The notes beneath the pieces are model-generated. The model did not search any database and was not told where the DNA came from. It saw nothing but the letters and a program-made list of their open reading frames with translations. From Oscillospiraceae bacterium (lineage in GTDB: Bacteria; Bacillota; Clostridia; UBA1212; UBA1255): a DNA stretch of 59,711 nucleotides. Location: contig SVJD01000009.1 in assembly GCA_015069165.1 (NCBI GenBank), forward strand, positions 1 to 59,711, read 5' to 3'. Positions 35,574-44,679 of this stretch are shown piece by piece; position 1 is the stretch's first letter, and every line of letters starts with the position of its first letter. The position numbers were made by a program, and so were the translations under genes.

Positions 35574-36124
35574 TTTGAAATCTCCGCCAATTTCCTTTTT
35601 ACCGCTTTAAGGTCTTGCCACATTACGATTTTTTTGCTTTCATCTCGCAAAAGCGCCGCAGGGTGATACGTAGCCGTAAAATACGTACCTTTTTTGTCAA
35701 TCCACTGCCCTCTTACAGCAGTAATTTTACATTCAGGCCCTAATAACGTAGTCGCTGCCACACTTCCCAAACAAACTACAATACGCGGTTTTATCAGCTT
35801 AAATTGCTCCCTCAAATACGGCAGGCACGCATTTATTTCGTCGGAATGGGGCACACGGTTTGACGGCGGGCGGCACTTTACGACATTTGCAATGTAATAT
35901 TCGTCAGGTTTAAAACCCAACGATTCAAGAGCTAAATCCAAAAGCTTGCCGGCTTGCCCTACAAACGGAATTCCTTGCTCGTCCTCGTTTGCACCGGGGC
36001 CTTCTCCAACGAACAAAATCGGCGCACTCAAGTCACCCTTGCCCAGCACAACGTGCTGTCTTGTTTGTGACAAAGCGCACCGATTACAATTATTGCATAT
36101 ATTTGAGAGTTCTTCCCAAGTCAT
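35570..36124 (-). CDS. udg: Family 4 uracil-DNA glycosylase
   Basis: A 184-aa DNA repair enzyme that removes uracil from DNA. ATG 36124 (MTWEELSNIC) is chosen; it lies eight bases after GGGA, five bases past the argF stop, and matches the usual family start. Iron-sulfur ligands: Cys13 and Cys16 (C-N-R-C), and the Cys of K-C-R-P-P and of A-C-L-P-Y-L. Active-site blocks are G-E-G-P-G-A-N-E-D-E-Q-G-I-P-F-V-G-Q-A-G and Y-H-P-A-A. It lies inside the arginine gene run, followed by a second glycosylase-like gene with a 4-base overlap. Confidence 0.93.
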   Translation of the reverse strand: MTWEELSNICNNCNRCALSQTRQHVVLGKGDLSAPILFVGEGPGANEDEQGIPFVGQAGKLLDLALESLGFKPDEYYIANVVKCRPPSNRVPHSDEINACLPYLREQFKLIKPRIVVCLGSVAATTLLGPECKITAVRGQWIDKKGTYFTATYHPAALLRDESKKIVMWQDLKAVKRKLAEISK

Positions 36125-36129
36125 ACCTT

Positions 36130-37032
36130 TTATCCCATACACTTAACGAGAACAGCTTTTTGAACGTGCAAACGGTTTTCTGCTTCGTCGAAAATTTCGT
36201 CAGCGTGTTCCTCAAAAACTTTTGCTGTGATTTCTTCGCCTCTGTGTGCAGGCAAGCAGTGCTGAACCATTGCGTCTTTCTTTGCTACTGCCATAACTTC
36301 GTCGTTAATTTGATACTTAACGAATATTTCTTTTCTTTGTGCCGCTTCTGCTTCTTGTCCCATTGATGCCCAAACGTCTGTGTAAAGTACATCTGCATCT
36401 TTTGCGGCTTTCAAAATATCCTCTGTACATTCAAATTCGCCGTTTTCTGCTGCCCATTTCATAATATCTGCATCAGGCTCATATCCTTTCGGGCAGGCAA
36501 CGCTAACTTTCATTCCCATTTTTATACCGCCGACAATTAAGGAGTTTGCCATATTGTTTCCGTCACCGATATATGTGAGTTTATTTCCTTTGATTGCACC
36601 TTTATATTCGCGAATTGTCATCAAATCCGCCAACACTTGGCAAGGGTGGCAATAGTCAGTAAGACCGTTGATTATCGGAATACTGCCGTATTCTGCCAAT
36701 TTTTCCACTTCTTCTTGTTTGTATGTTCTTATCATGATACCGTCAAGGTAACGTGACAAAACTCTTGCTGTATCTTCTACAGGCTCTCCTCTGCCTATTT
36801 GCAAATCGTTAGAGCTTAAAAACAAAGCCTGACCGCCAAGCTCATACATTCCGACCTCAAAAGAAACTCTCGTTCTTGTAGAAGATTTTTGGAATATCAT
36901 TCCGAGAGATTTGCCGGCAAGTCTTTTGTGCTCAATGCCGTGTTTTTTCTCATATTTTAACTGGTCTGCCATATTAAGTATGCTTGTTATTTCTTCTTTG
37001 CTTAAATCTTGTAATTTTAATAAATGTTTCAT
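36130..37032 (-). CDS. argF: Ornithine carbamoyltransferase
   Basis: A 300-aa enzyme that joins carbamoyl phosphate and ornithine to citrulline, step 6 of arginine synthesis. Carbamoyl-phosphate motif S-S-T-R-T-R, H-P-C-Q-V-L-A-D-L, and ornithine-side H-C-L-P-A-H-R-G-E-E are present. Length is normal. Its ATG overlaps the argD stop by four bases, and udg begins five bases after its stop. No carAB genes are in the window, so carbamoyl phosphate must come from elsewhere. Confidence 0.97.
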   Translation of the reverse strand: MKHLLKLQDLSKEEITSILNMADQLKYEKKHGIEHKRLAGKSLGMIFQKSSTRTRVSFEVGMYELGGQALFLSSNDLQIGRGEPVEDTARVLSRYLDGIMIRTYKQEEVEKLAEYGSIPIINGLTDYCHPCQVLADLMTIREYKGAIKGNKLTYIGDGNNMANSLIVGGIKMGMKVSVACPKGYEPDADIMKWAAENGEFECTEDILKAAKDADVLYTDVWASMGQEAEAAQRKEIFVKYQINDEVMAVAKKDAMVQHCLPAHRGEEITAKVFEEHADEIFDEAENRLHVQKAVLVKCMG

Positions 37033-38195
37033 CTTGCGATTACCTCCTTGAGTATAGCGATTGCTGTTTTTAGGTCTTCCATGCTTATATTAAGCGGCGG
37101 CAAAAGTCTTACTTTTGTCTTTGCGCTGAGCACTAAAACACCTTGCTCCATCGCATCTTTTATTATATCTCCTGCCGGGCGTTGTGTTTCGATTCCCAAC
37201 ATAAGTCCCATTCCCGATACTGATTCTACGCCTGTTGCATCTTCAAGTTCACTTCTGATGTACGCGCTCTTTTCTGCTACTTCGCTCATGAGTTTTTCAT
37301 CAATTCTTGAAAGTATGCTGTAAGCGCCTGCGCAACAAACAGGATTTCCGCCGAATGTTGAACCATGAGTTCCCGGTGTGAAAACGTCTTTCATTTTTTC
37401 TCCCAGCATACATACACCTATAGGCAAGCCTCCTCCCAAACCTTTGGCTGTCGTTACAACATCAGGCTGAATATCATAATTCATATATCCGTAGAGTTTT
37501 CCTGTTCTGCCGTTTCCTGTCTGCACTTCGTCGACAATTGTTATCAAGTCTTTTTCTTTTGCAAGTTTAGCAATTTCAGCAACAAATTCTTTTGAAAGCA
37601 CGTGTACTCCGCCTTCACCTTGCACAACCTCGAACATTATTGCACAGCAGTTGTTTTCTTCAACAAGCTGTCTTAATTGTTCCGTATTGTCTGCTTCACA
37701 GTAAACGAAACCTTCTGTAAACGGGCCGAATTTCGTATGGAATACATCTTGTCCTGTTGCGGAGAGTGTTGTTATTGTTCTGCCGTGGAAGCTGTTTTTC
37801 AATGTTATGATGGTACTTCTTCCTTCTCCGTATTTATTGTATGAATACAATCTTGCTGCTTTGATGGCACATTCGTTAGCTTCTGCTCCGGAATTTCCGT
37901 AAAATACTTTTTTCATACTTGTACGCTTGCACAAAAGCTCTGCTAATTTAGCACAAGGCTCTGTATAATACAGATTTGAAGTATGCTGCAATTTTCCCAA
38001 CTGCTCGGTTACGGCTGCTTGCCACTCATCATCGGCAATTCCGAAAATATTTACTGCAATACCGCTTCCCAAATCTATATATTTTTTACCCTCTGTATCC
38101 CAGATATCGGCTCCTTTTCCTTTTACAAGTGCGACAGGAAATCTGCCGTAAGTATGAGCCACGTATTCGTTATCAATACTGAAAATATCTTTCAT
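37029..38195 (-). CDS. argD: Acetylornithine aminotransferase
   Basis: A 388-aa PLP enzyme that converts N-acetylglutamate semialdehyde to N-acetylornithine. Visible parts: G-S-G-I-A-V-N near the start, the Y-G-N-S-G-A-E-A-N-E PLP phosphate loop, S-F-H-G-R-T, D-E-V-Q-T-G-N-G-R-T-G, and T-T-A-K-G-L-G-G-G with the Schiff-base lysine. RBS AAGGA. Its stop overlaps the argF start; argB ends 17 bases upstream of its start. Confidence 0.96.
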   Translation of the reverse strand: MKDIFSIDNEYVAHTYGRFPVALVKGKGADIWDTEGKKYIDLGSGIAVNIFGIADDEWQAAVTEQLGKLQHTSNLYYTEPCAKLAELLCKRTSMKKVFYGNSGAEANECAIKAARLYSYNKYGEGRSTIITLKNSFHGRTITTLSATGQDVFHTKFGPFTEGFVYCEADNTEQLRQLVEENNCCAIMFEVVQGEGGVHVLSKEFVAEIAKLAKEKDLITIVDEVQTGNGRTGKLYGYMNYDIQPDVVTTAKGLGGGLPIGVCMLGEKMKDVFTPGTHGSTFGGNPVCCAGAYSILSRIDEKLMSEVAEKSAYIRSELEDATGVESVSGMGLMLGIETQRPAGDIIKDAMEQGVLVLSAKTKVRLLPPLNISMEDLKTAIAILKEVIAR

Positions 38196-38212
38196 TTCTT
38201 TACCATCCTTTA

Positions 38213-39070
38213 TTAACCCTCAGTAAACATTGTTCCGATACCTTCATCAGTCAATGTTTCTATCAAAATAGAATGAGGAATTCTGCCGTCGATTATGAAT
38301 ACTTTACTAACGCCTTGTCTTATTGCTTCAATGCAACATTCAACTTTAGGTATCATTCCGCCGGAAATTATTCCCTCTTTTACCAATGTAGGTGCTTCAC
38401 TTACTTGAATTTCTGAAATAAGTGAACTCGGATCGTCCTTATCTCTTAAAATACCGCTTATATCTGTCATTGAAATAAAGCTTTCTGCTTTTAATTTACC
38501 TGCAATGCCTGCTGCGGCTGTATCTGCGTTTATGTTGTAAATATTACCCTCTTTATCGCAACCTACCGTTGAAATAACAGGAATATAACCTTTTTCAAGC
38601 ACATCACGGATTATATCTACATTGATGTCTGTGATTTCTCCTACAAAACCCAACTCAGGATTTTTTGTTGTTGCTTCTATAAGGTGTCCGTCCATACCGC
38701 TCAAGCCGATTGCTTTTCCGCCTGTGTTTTGAAGAAGATTTACAAGGCTTTTGTTTACTTTACCGGCTAAAACCATTTGTACGATATCGGCAGTTTCAGC
38801 ATCTGTAACGCGAAGTCCGTTTACAAACTCTGATTTTTTGCCGACCTTGTTAAGCATTTCGCTTATTTCAGGGCCGCCGCCGTGTACCAAAACAACTTTT
38901 ACTCCAATCAATGACAAAAGAACAATATCTCCCATCACCGCTTGTTTCAATTCTTCATTTATCATTGCGTTTCCGCCGTATTTTACTACAACTACTTTAT
39001 TGTAATACTTCTGAATGTAGGGCAATGCGCGTATTAAGACCTCTGCGCGTTGAGCATTTGTTATGTCCAT
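38213..39070 (-). CDS. argB: Acetylglutamate kinase
   Basis: A 285-aa kinase that phosphorylates N-acetylglutamate, the second step of the pathway and often the step inhibited by arginine. ATG 39070 (MDITNAQRAEVL) is chosen, seven bases after AGGAG; the longer frame adds eight charged residues. Motifs: V-V-V-K-Y-G-G-N-A-M, V-L-V-H-G-G-G-P-E-I, N-I-N-A-D-T-A-A. The N-terminal helix before the Lys is of the longer type seen in arginine-sensitive hexameric enzymes. Confidence 0.96.
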   Translation of the reverse strand: MDITNAQRAEVLIRALPYIQKYYNKVVVVKYGGNAMINEELKQAVMGDIVLLSLIGVKVVLVHGGGPEISEMLNKVGKKSEFVNGLRVTDAETADIVQMVLAGKVNKSLVNLLQNTGGKAIGLSGMDGHLIEATTKNPELGFVGEITDINVDIIRDVLEKGYIPVISTVGCDKEGNIYNINADTAAAGIAGKLKAESFISMTDISGILRDKDDPSSLISEIQVSEAPTLVKEGIISGGMIPKVECCIEAIRQGVSKVFIIDGRIPHSILIETLTDEGIGTMFTEG

Positions 39071-39103
39071 ACCTTTTCTCCTATCTTTTTCCAATACTGT
39101 TAA

Positions 39104-40324
39104 TTAAGTCCTGTAATCTCCGTTGATTTTAACATAATCGTATGTCAAATCGCAGCCGAAAGCTGTTGCTTCCGCTTCTCCGTCATTAAGGTCTATCAAT
39201 ATGTTAATTTTATCTTCTAACAAAATTTCTTTTGCTTTTTCCTCTGAGAAGGGAATTCCTGCGCCGTTTTTGCACACCGGCAAATTACCTTTTACAGATT
39301 CGAAAGCTACGTCGATTTTTGTAATGTCAACATCTGCTCCGCTGTAACCGATTGCGCAAAGTACGCGTCCCCAGTTTGCATCTGCGCCGAACATTGCCGC
39401 TTTTAAAAGTGATGAGCAAATTACGGACTTTGCTACTGTCTGCGCAACACATTCCGACTTGCCGCCTGTTACATTACATTCCAAAAGCTTTGTTGCACCC
39501 TCGCCGTCTGCCGCAAGCATTTTGCACAAACTCATTGTTACGCTTCTGAGTGCTTCGCAGAATGCGTCGAAATCTTCGCCTTCTGATACTATCGGCTTAT
39601 TTCCTGCCATACCGTTTGCTATAATCGCCGCAGTATCGTTTGTAGAAGTATCTCCGTCTATGCTTATCATGTTGAATGTTTTCTTAACATCTGCTGAAAG
39701 TGCTTTTTGGAGCATTTCAGAGGAAATATCTGCATCACAAGTTATGAATACGAGCATTGTTGCCATATTCGGATGTATCATGCCTGAACCTTTTGCAATA
39801 CCGCCCATTTTGCACACAACGCCGCCGATTTCGAACTCTACTGCTACTTCTTTGAGCTTTGTATCTGTAGTCATTATAGCTTCTGCCGCATTTCTGCCGG
39901 ATTCCAAAGTGTTATCAAGCTCTTTATAAAGGTCTGCCATTGAATTTTTGATAGGCTCAACATCAAGGGGCATTCCGATAACACCTGTGGAAGCCACAAT
40001 AACATCTTCGGGAAGTATTCCGCATTGGTCAGCTGCGATTTTGCACATTTTAATTGCTTTTTCTATGCCGTCTGCGTTACATGTGTTGGCATTGCCGCTA
40101 TTACAAATTATGGCTTGAGCTTTGCCGTTTGCCAAATTTTGTTGGTCTACCAAAATTGGCGCACCTTTTACAAGATTTGTTGTATATACTGCTGCCGCCG
40201 TACCTATTTTTTCGCTCAAAATCAATGCTATATCGCGTTTTGTTTTATTTTTGCGTATACCGCAATGCAATCCTGATGCTTTAAAGCCTTTTGCAGCACA
40301 AACGCCTCCGTCTATATATTTCAT
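39104..40324 (-). CDS. argJ: Ornithine acetyltransferase / N-acetylglutamate synthase
   Basis: A 406-aa self-cleaving enzyme that moves acetyl from acetylornithine to glutamate, so the pathway is cyclic and no argE is needed. The cut site lies in M-I-H-P-N-M-A-T-M-L, where Thr becomes the nucleophile of the second chain. G-V-I-G-M-P-L is also present. ATG overlaps the argC stop (ATGA). Whether it also uses acetyl-CoA (bifunctional) cannot be told; no argA is in the window. Confidence 0.96.
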   Translation of the reverse strand: MKYIDGGVCAAKGFKASGLHCGIRKNKTKRDIALILSEKIGTAAAVYTTNLVKGAPILVDQQNLANGKAQAIICNSGNANTCNADGIEKAIKMCKIAADQCGILPEDVIVASTGVIGMPLDVEPIKNSMADLYKELDNTLESGRNAAEAIMTTDTKLKEVAVEFEIGGVVCKMGGIAKGSGMIHPNMATMLVFITCDADISSEMLQKALSADVKKTFNMISIDGDTSTNDTAAIIANGMAGNKPIVSEGEDFDAFCEALRSVTMSLCKMLAADGEGATKLLECNVTGGKSECVAQTVAKSVICSSLLKAAMFGADANWGRVLCAIGYSGADVDITKIDVAFESVKGNLPVCKNGAGIPFSEEKAKEILLEDKINILIDLNDGEAEATAFGCDLTYDYVKINGDYRT

Positions 40325-41257
40325 AAGTCAAGTCCTTTCTTCTCGTCTGCTCCCATTTTTATATTCAAGCACTGTATTGCCGCACCTGATGCGCCTTTGC
40401 CTAAATTGTCATATTGCGCTACGAGGAGTATTCTGTCTTCGTTGCCGAGAACGCTTATTCTCATGCTGTCTTTGCGCGCCATTCCGCTTCCTGAAATCAT
40501 CGCGCCTGCATTTAAGTCTGTTATATCTTCGCTGTACATTACAATTTCGCTTGTGTACAAGTTCTTATAAACATCTTTAATGTCTTGCATTGTCTTGCCC
40601 TTTGTTAATTGTTCCTTAAACACCGGCACTGTCATTACCATTCCGCTGTAAAAGTCTGAAACAATCGGACTGAATATAGGTGCTATTCCCGTAAGGGCTT
40701 TCATTTCTTTCAAATGTTTATGTTGCTGGGAAAGTCCGTATTGACGAGGTGCGCCCAAAAGCTCGCTTCTGTCTTCGCTTTGATATTCCGCAATCATTTT
40801 TTTACCGCCGCCGCTGTAACCTGTTATGCTGTGACAAGTGAGAAGTGAATCAGCAGAAAGTATTCCGGCCTTAACCAAAGGATAAACCAATGCTACATAA
40901 CCGCTGGCATGACAACCGGGAACTGCAATTCTTTTACTTTCTTTTATTTGCTGTAAATGCTCTGCATCTATCTCCGGAAAACCATACGCCCAACCGGGAG
41001 TTGTTCTGTGGGCTGTAGATGTGTCAATTATTACCGTATTGGGATTTTCGCACATTTCTTCTGCTTCTATGGCAGCAGCGTCCGGCAGACACAAGAACGA
41101 AATATCGCTGGAATTTATTGCTTCTTTTCTTTTCTCGGGATTTTTTCTATCCTCTTCTTTTAAGATTATAAGCTCTATGTCTTCGCGACTTGCCAATCTG
41201 TCATAAATACGAAGTCCTGTTGTTCCCTCTCTGCCGTCTATAAATATCTTAGTCATT
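40321..41257 (-). CDS. argC: N-acetyl-gamma-glutamyl-phosphate reductase, short type
   Basis: A 312-aa NADPH-dependent reductase for step 3 of arginine synthesis. The N-terminal F-I-D-G-R-E-G-T-T-G and the short length place it in the type 2 ArgC group rather than the common 340-aa form. The catalytic Cys is in V-P-G-C-H-A-S-G. ATG 41257 is chosen because it sits inside the last codons of argH (9-base overlap), a coupled start. The longer frame upstream runs through argH in another frame. Confidence 0.93.
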
Positions 41258-42628
41258 TTCCAAACTCTCCATTGCAATTTTGATTTGCTTTTCTACTGAC
41301 TCTACAGAAGTACCGCCTTCTGAAATTCTTTTGCTTACGCAAGTTTCAAGGCTTATTTCATTGTAAAGGTCTTCTTCGAAAAGTTCGCTGTACTGTTTGT
41401 ATTCTTCCAATGTCATTGTATCTAACACTTTGTTTGTGCTTATACAATACGCTACTATTTGTCCTACCGTTTTATATGCAGATCTAAAGGGCAAGCCTTT
41501 TTTTACGAGATAGTCTGCAAGGTCAGTAGCATTTATGAAGCCTTTTTGCGCAGCTTTGTACATATTTTCTCTGTTTGCAGTGAATGTTCTTACCATCGGA
41601 GCAAACACTTCCAAGCATTTTTGCACTGTTTCTACGCTGTCAAATATTGCTTCTTTGTCTTCTTGCATATCTTTATTGTATGCAAGCGGAAGTCCTTTAA
41701 GCATTGTGAGAAGTCCCATGAGATTTCCGTAAACTCTGCCTGTTTTTCCTCTTACAAGCTCTGCCATGTCTGAATTTTTCTTCTGGGGCATAATGCTTGA
41801 GCCTGTTGTAAAGGAGTCGTCCAATTCAATGAATTTGAATTCCCAAGAGGACCAAAGTATTATTTCTTCGGAAAATCTTGACAAGTGCATCATTATAAGT
41901 GAATATGCACTTGCAAGTTCTACACAAAAATCTCTGTCGGAAACGCCGTCAATGCTGTTTACCGTTATTCCGTCAAAGCCGAGTTTTTCAGCAGTGAAAT
42001 TACGGTTTGTATTATATGTGGTGCCGGCCAAAGCGCAGCTGCCCAAAGGTGAAAGATTCATTCTCTTTAATGCATCTTTTAATCTGGCAATATCTCTTAA
42101 AAGCATTGAAGCGTAAGCCATAAGATGATGTCCGAATGTTATAGGCTGCGCTCTTTGCAAGTGTGTGTAACCGGGCAAAATAGCATCTTTGTTTTTCTCT
42201 GCCTGCTCTATTATTGCTTTTACCGTATCTTTGAGCATTTCGATTATAACATTAGTTTCATCTCTCAAATACATACGCAAATCCAAAGCAACCTGGTCAT
42301 TTCGACTTCTTGCAGTATGCAGTCTTTTACCTACATCACCAATGCGTTTTGTAAGCTCTGCTTCTACAAACATGTGTATATCTTCACAAGTCATATCTAT
42401 TTCTAAAGTACCTTTTTCAAGTTCCTCAAGAATGCCCTGAAGGGCGCCGATTATTATCTCGGCGTCCTCCTGAGTAATTATTCCTTGTGCGCCCAACATT
42501 GCCGCATGTGCCATTGAGCCTTTTATGTCCTGCCTGAACATCTTTGAGTCAAAAGATATTGAGGAGTTAAAATCATCTGCCGTCTTGTCGAGTGCTTTCG
42601 AAAAGCGGCCTTCCCACATTTTTCCCAT
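41249..42628 (-). CDS. argH: Argininosuccinate lyase
   Basis: A 459-aa lyase that splits argininosuccinate into arginine and fumarate. Starts with M-W-E-G-R-F-S, carries H-T-A-R-S-R-N-D-Q and H-L-Q-R-A-Q-P, and the flexible catalytic loop G-S-S-I-M-P-Q-K-K-N-S-D. It begins two bases after argG ends and overlaps argC by nine bases. Confidence 0.97.
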   Translation of the reverse strand: MGKMWEGRFSKALDKTADDFNSSISFDSKMFRQDIKGSMAHAAMLGAQGIITQEDAEIIIGALQGILEELEKGTLEIDMTCEDIHMFVEAELTKRIGDVGKRLHTARSRNDQVALDLRMYLRDETNVIIEMLKDTVKAIIEQAEKNKDAILPGYTHLQRAQPITFGHHLMAYASMLLRDIARLKDALKRMNLSPLGSCALAGTTYNTNRNFTAEKLGFDGITVNSIDGVSDRDFCVELASAYSLIMMHLSRFSEEIILWSSWEFKFIELDDSFTTGSSIMPQKKNSDMAELVRGKTGRVYGNLMGLLTMLKGLPLAYNKDMQEDKEAIFDSVETVQKCLEVFAPMVRTFTANRENMYKAAQKGFINATDLADYLVKKGLPFRSAYKTVGQIVAYCISTNKVLDTMTLEEYKQYSELFEEDLYNEISLETCVSKRISEGGTSVESVEKQIKIAMESLEND

Positions 42629-42630
42629 TA

Positions 42631-43863
42631 TTATTTCCCTTCGCGCTTTTGATCCATCATAGCTTTTACCTTAATCGGCAAACCAAAGAGGTTAATAAAG
42701 CCTTGTGCATCATATTGGTCATATACATGATCTTCATCAAATGTTGCGATTTCTTCACTGTAGAGTGTATACGGTGATGTTACGCCTGCGTTAATCATGT
42801 TTCCTTTGTAAAGTTTAAGTGTTACACTACCTGTTACAGTTTCTTGTGTTTTGTCTACGAAAGCTGTGAGAGCTTCACGAAGAGGTGTAAACCACTGTCC
42901 GAAGTATACGAGCTCTGCAAAACGTGCTGCAATAAGCTCTTTGTAGTGCATTGTATCTCTGTCTAAGCAGATAGTTTCCAAAACTTGGTGTGCTCTGTAG
43001 AGAATTGTTCCGCCGGGTGTTTCATAAACGCCACGTGATTTCATACCTACGAGTCTGTTTTCTACCAAGTCAGCAAGACCGATACCGTTTTCACCGCCAA
43101 TTTTGTTCAATGTTTCGATGATTTCTACTGCACCCATTTTTACGCCGTCAATAGCAACAGGAATACCTTTTTCGAAATCAATCTTAACGTAACTCGGTTT
43201 ATCGGGAGCCTGCTCAGGTGATACGCCCAACTCAAGGAAGCCTTCTTTGTTATACAAAGGCTCATTTGCGGGATCTTCAAGATCAAGGCCTTCGTGTGAA
43301 AGGTGCCAGAGGTTTTTATCCTTTGAATAGTTTGTTTCTCTGTTTATCTTGAGCGGAATGTTGTGTGCTTCTGCGTACTCAATTTCTTCGTCTCTTGATT
43401 TAATATCCCATTCTCTCCAAGGAGCGATGATGTACATATCAGGTGCAAGAGCTTTTATTGTAAGTTCGAAACGAACTTGGTCGTTACCTTTACCTGTACA
43501 ACCGTGACAAATTGCGTCTGCGCCTTCTGCTTTTGCAATTTCAACGATTCTTTTTGCGATTACAGGTCTTGCAAATGAAGTTCCCAAAAGGTAATCTCCT
43601 TCGTATTTAGCGCCTGCTTGTACTGTAGGGAAAATGTAATCCTCTACGAATTCTTTTCTCAAATCTTCGATATATAATTTAGATGCACCTGTTTTGATTG
43701 CTTTTTCTTCAAGTCCATCGAGCTCTGTTCCTTGTCCAACGTCACCGGAAACTGCTACAACTTCACAGTTGTTGTAATTTTCTTTTAACCACGGAATGAT
43801 AATTGATGTATCCAATCCGCCTGAATATGCTAAAACTACTTTTTTAATATCTTTTTTGTCCAT
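42631..43863 (-). CDS. argG: Argininosuccinate synthase
   Basis: A 410-aa ligase that joins citrulline and aspartate using ATP. It has the P-loop-like A-Y-S-G-G-L-D-T-S and the G-N-D-Q-V-R-F-E-L segment. ATG 43863 lies behind a full AAGGAGG; the longer frame lacks one. It is the first gene of the arginine run, so synthesis of the last steps is coupled to the earlier ones through the ARG-box-like site in front. Confidence 0.97.
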   Translation of the reverse strand: MDKKDIKKVVLAYSGGLDTSIIIPWLKENYNNCEVVAVSGDVGQGTELDGLEEKAIKTGASKLYIEDLRKEFVEDYIFPTVQAGAKYEGDYLLGTSFARPVIAKRIVEIAKAEGADAICHGCTGKGNDQVRFELTIKALAPDMYIIAPWREWDIKSRDEEIEYAEAHNIPLKINRETNYSKDKNLWHLSHEGLDLEDPANEPLYNKEGFLELGVSPEQAPDKPSYVKIDFEKGIPVAIDGVKMGAVEIIETLNKIGGENGIGLADLVENRLVGMKSRGVYETPGGTILYRAHQVLETICLDRDTMHYKELIAARFAELVYFGQWFTPLREALTAFVDKTQETVTGSVTLKLYKGNMINAGVTSPYTLYSEEIATFDEDHVYDQYDAQGFINLFGLPIKVKAMMDQKREGK

Positions 43864-43933
43864 AAAAATAACCTCCTTGGTTTTTGCAATTTTTTGCATG
43901 ATTATCAGCCGCTTGCGCGTTTATTCATTTTTC

Positions 43934-43968
43934 TGTATATTTATACATCTTTATGCATATAATGTCAA
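43934..43968 (-). promoter_or_regulatory. Arginine operon promoter with an ARG-box-like palindrome over the -10
   Basis: On the minus strand a perfect TTGACA (43968-43963), 17 bases, and TATAAA (43945-43940). The 14-base palindrome TGTATAAATATACA (43934-43947) covers the -10 and fits the ARG box pattern TGnATnnnnATnCA recognised by ArgR/AhrC. Binding there would block RNA polymerase when arginine is plentiful. The pattern match is seen; regulation is inferred. Confidence 0.75.
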
Positions 43969-43969
43969 G

Positions 43970-44117
43970 TCTTTTTATTTGAAAATTTTCATTTTACCGA
44001 GAAAATCCCGCTTCCTCTAATAGCTTAACAATTATTTCCACCACTGTCTTTATGCAGTCGCTTTGCATACGCTTGTTTTTGCTTTTCTTTTCTGTTACAA
44101 AAGAAACATAGTGCTTT
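43970..44117. other. Gap between argG promoter and rpsU terminator, no sure gene
   Basis: The only item of note is a 24-codon minus-strand frame (44068-43994) that reads M-Q-S-D-C-I-K-T-V-V-E-I-I and ends in E-E-A-G-F-S-R. It has no clear ribosome site. Nothing else is seen. Confidence 0.3.
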
Positions 44118-44155
44118 TAAAAAAATCACCCGTGTAATCAAGTACAACGGGTGAA
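44118..44155 (-). terminator. Terminator of rpsU
   Basis: Arms TCACCCGT (44127-44134) and ACGGGTGA (44148-44155) with a 13-base loop, then TTTTTTTAAAA on the minus strand, 40 bases after the rpsU stop. Confidence 0.9.
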
Positions 44156-44195
44156 AATTTTTCCGATATAAAAATCAATACTTGCGCACAAAAAA

Positions 44196-44369
44196 TCAAT
44201 ATTTGCGTTTTCTTGCAGCCTCAGATTTTTTCTTTCTTCTTACACTGGGCTTCTCGTAATGTTCTCTCTTGCGAACCTCTGCAAGTGTACCTGCTTTAGC
44301 ACAAGATCTCTTCCATCTTTTTAATGCGCTGTCCAATGATTCATTTTCTTTAATTCTTACTTCTGACAT
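44196..44369 (-). CDS. rpsU: Ribosomal protein S21
   Basis: A 57-aa basic protein of the small ribosome subunit. It reads [18 protein letters not shown] and ends in [14 protein letters not shown], the usual S21 pattern and length. RBS is the unusually long purine run GGAGGGAGGGG (44386-44376), six bases before the ATG, with a small hairpin directly in front. It has its own promoter and terminator, so it is monocistronic. Confidence 0.97.
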   Translation of the reverse strand: MSEVRIKENESLDSALKRWKRSCAKAGTLAEVRKREHYEKPSVRRKKKSEAARKRKY

Positions 44370-44375
44370 CTTAAT

Positions 44376-44400
44376 CCCCTCCCTCCAACTGTAGCAGTTG
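44376..44400 (-). promoter_or_regulatory. rpsU ribosome site with abutting hairpin
   Basis: CAACTG / CAGTTG (44400-44395 and 44391-44386, three-base loop) ends exactly where the GGAGGGAGGGG ribosome site starts. Further up, ACCAAA and TTTGGT arms can form a second stem. The layout would allow control of translation by the leader; this is inference. Confidence 0.45.
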
Positions 44401-44463
44401 ATGGAATACCAAATCTGTCTCTATTTTTTTGGTAATTCTTAGCCGACTTTCATCGGTCGTATG

Positions 44464-44493
44464 ATTATACAACTTTTATACCTACTATGTCAA
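44464..44493 (-). promoter_or_regulatory. Promoter of rpsU
   Basis: On the minus strand TTGACA (44493-44488), 18 bases, TATAAT (44469-44464). Both hexamers are perfect, as expected for a ribosomal protein gene. The leader is about 85 bases long. Confidence 0.8.
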
Positions 44494-44499
44494 TACAAA

Positions 44500-44570
44500 A
44501 CTATATAATAAAACAAAAAAAACTATATAATAAAGCAAAAATAATAAAACAAAAAACTATATGATAAAAT
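44500..44570. repeat. AT-rich short direct repeats
   Basis: Three copies of ACTATATAATAAA(A/G)CAAAAA-like sequence begin at about 44500, 44522 and 44556; the last is diverged. They lie between the rpsU promoter and the terminator of the next gene. Probably replication slippage. Confidence 0.6.
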
Positions 44571-44571
44571 A

Positions 44572-44611
44572 AATGAAAAAAGCAGCAAGTTCACGAAAAC
44601 AACTTGCTGCT
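44572..44611 (-). terminator. Terminator of the lipoprotein gene
   Basis: An 11-bp perfect stem (AGCAGCAAGTT / AACTTGCTGCT, 44581-44591 and 44601-44611), then TTTTTTCATTT on the minus strand. Confidence 0.92.
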
Positions 44612-44679
44612 AATTTTTTAATTAAGCTTTAAATCAAACAATCAAAACAATCTAACTTGAAAGATTTAACTGTTTAATA

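Noticed and set aside
43994-44068. 24-residue peptide gene between rpsU and argG
   Set aside because: Looks helical but has no ribosome site and no promoter; kept only as a note.
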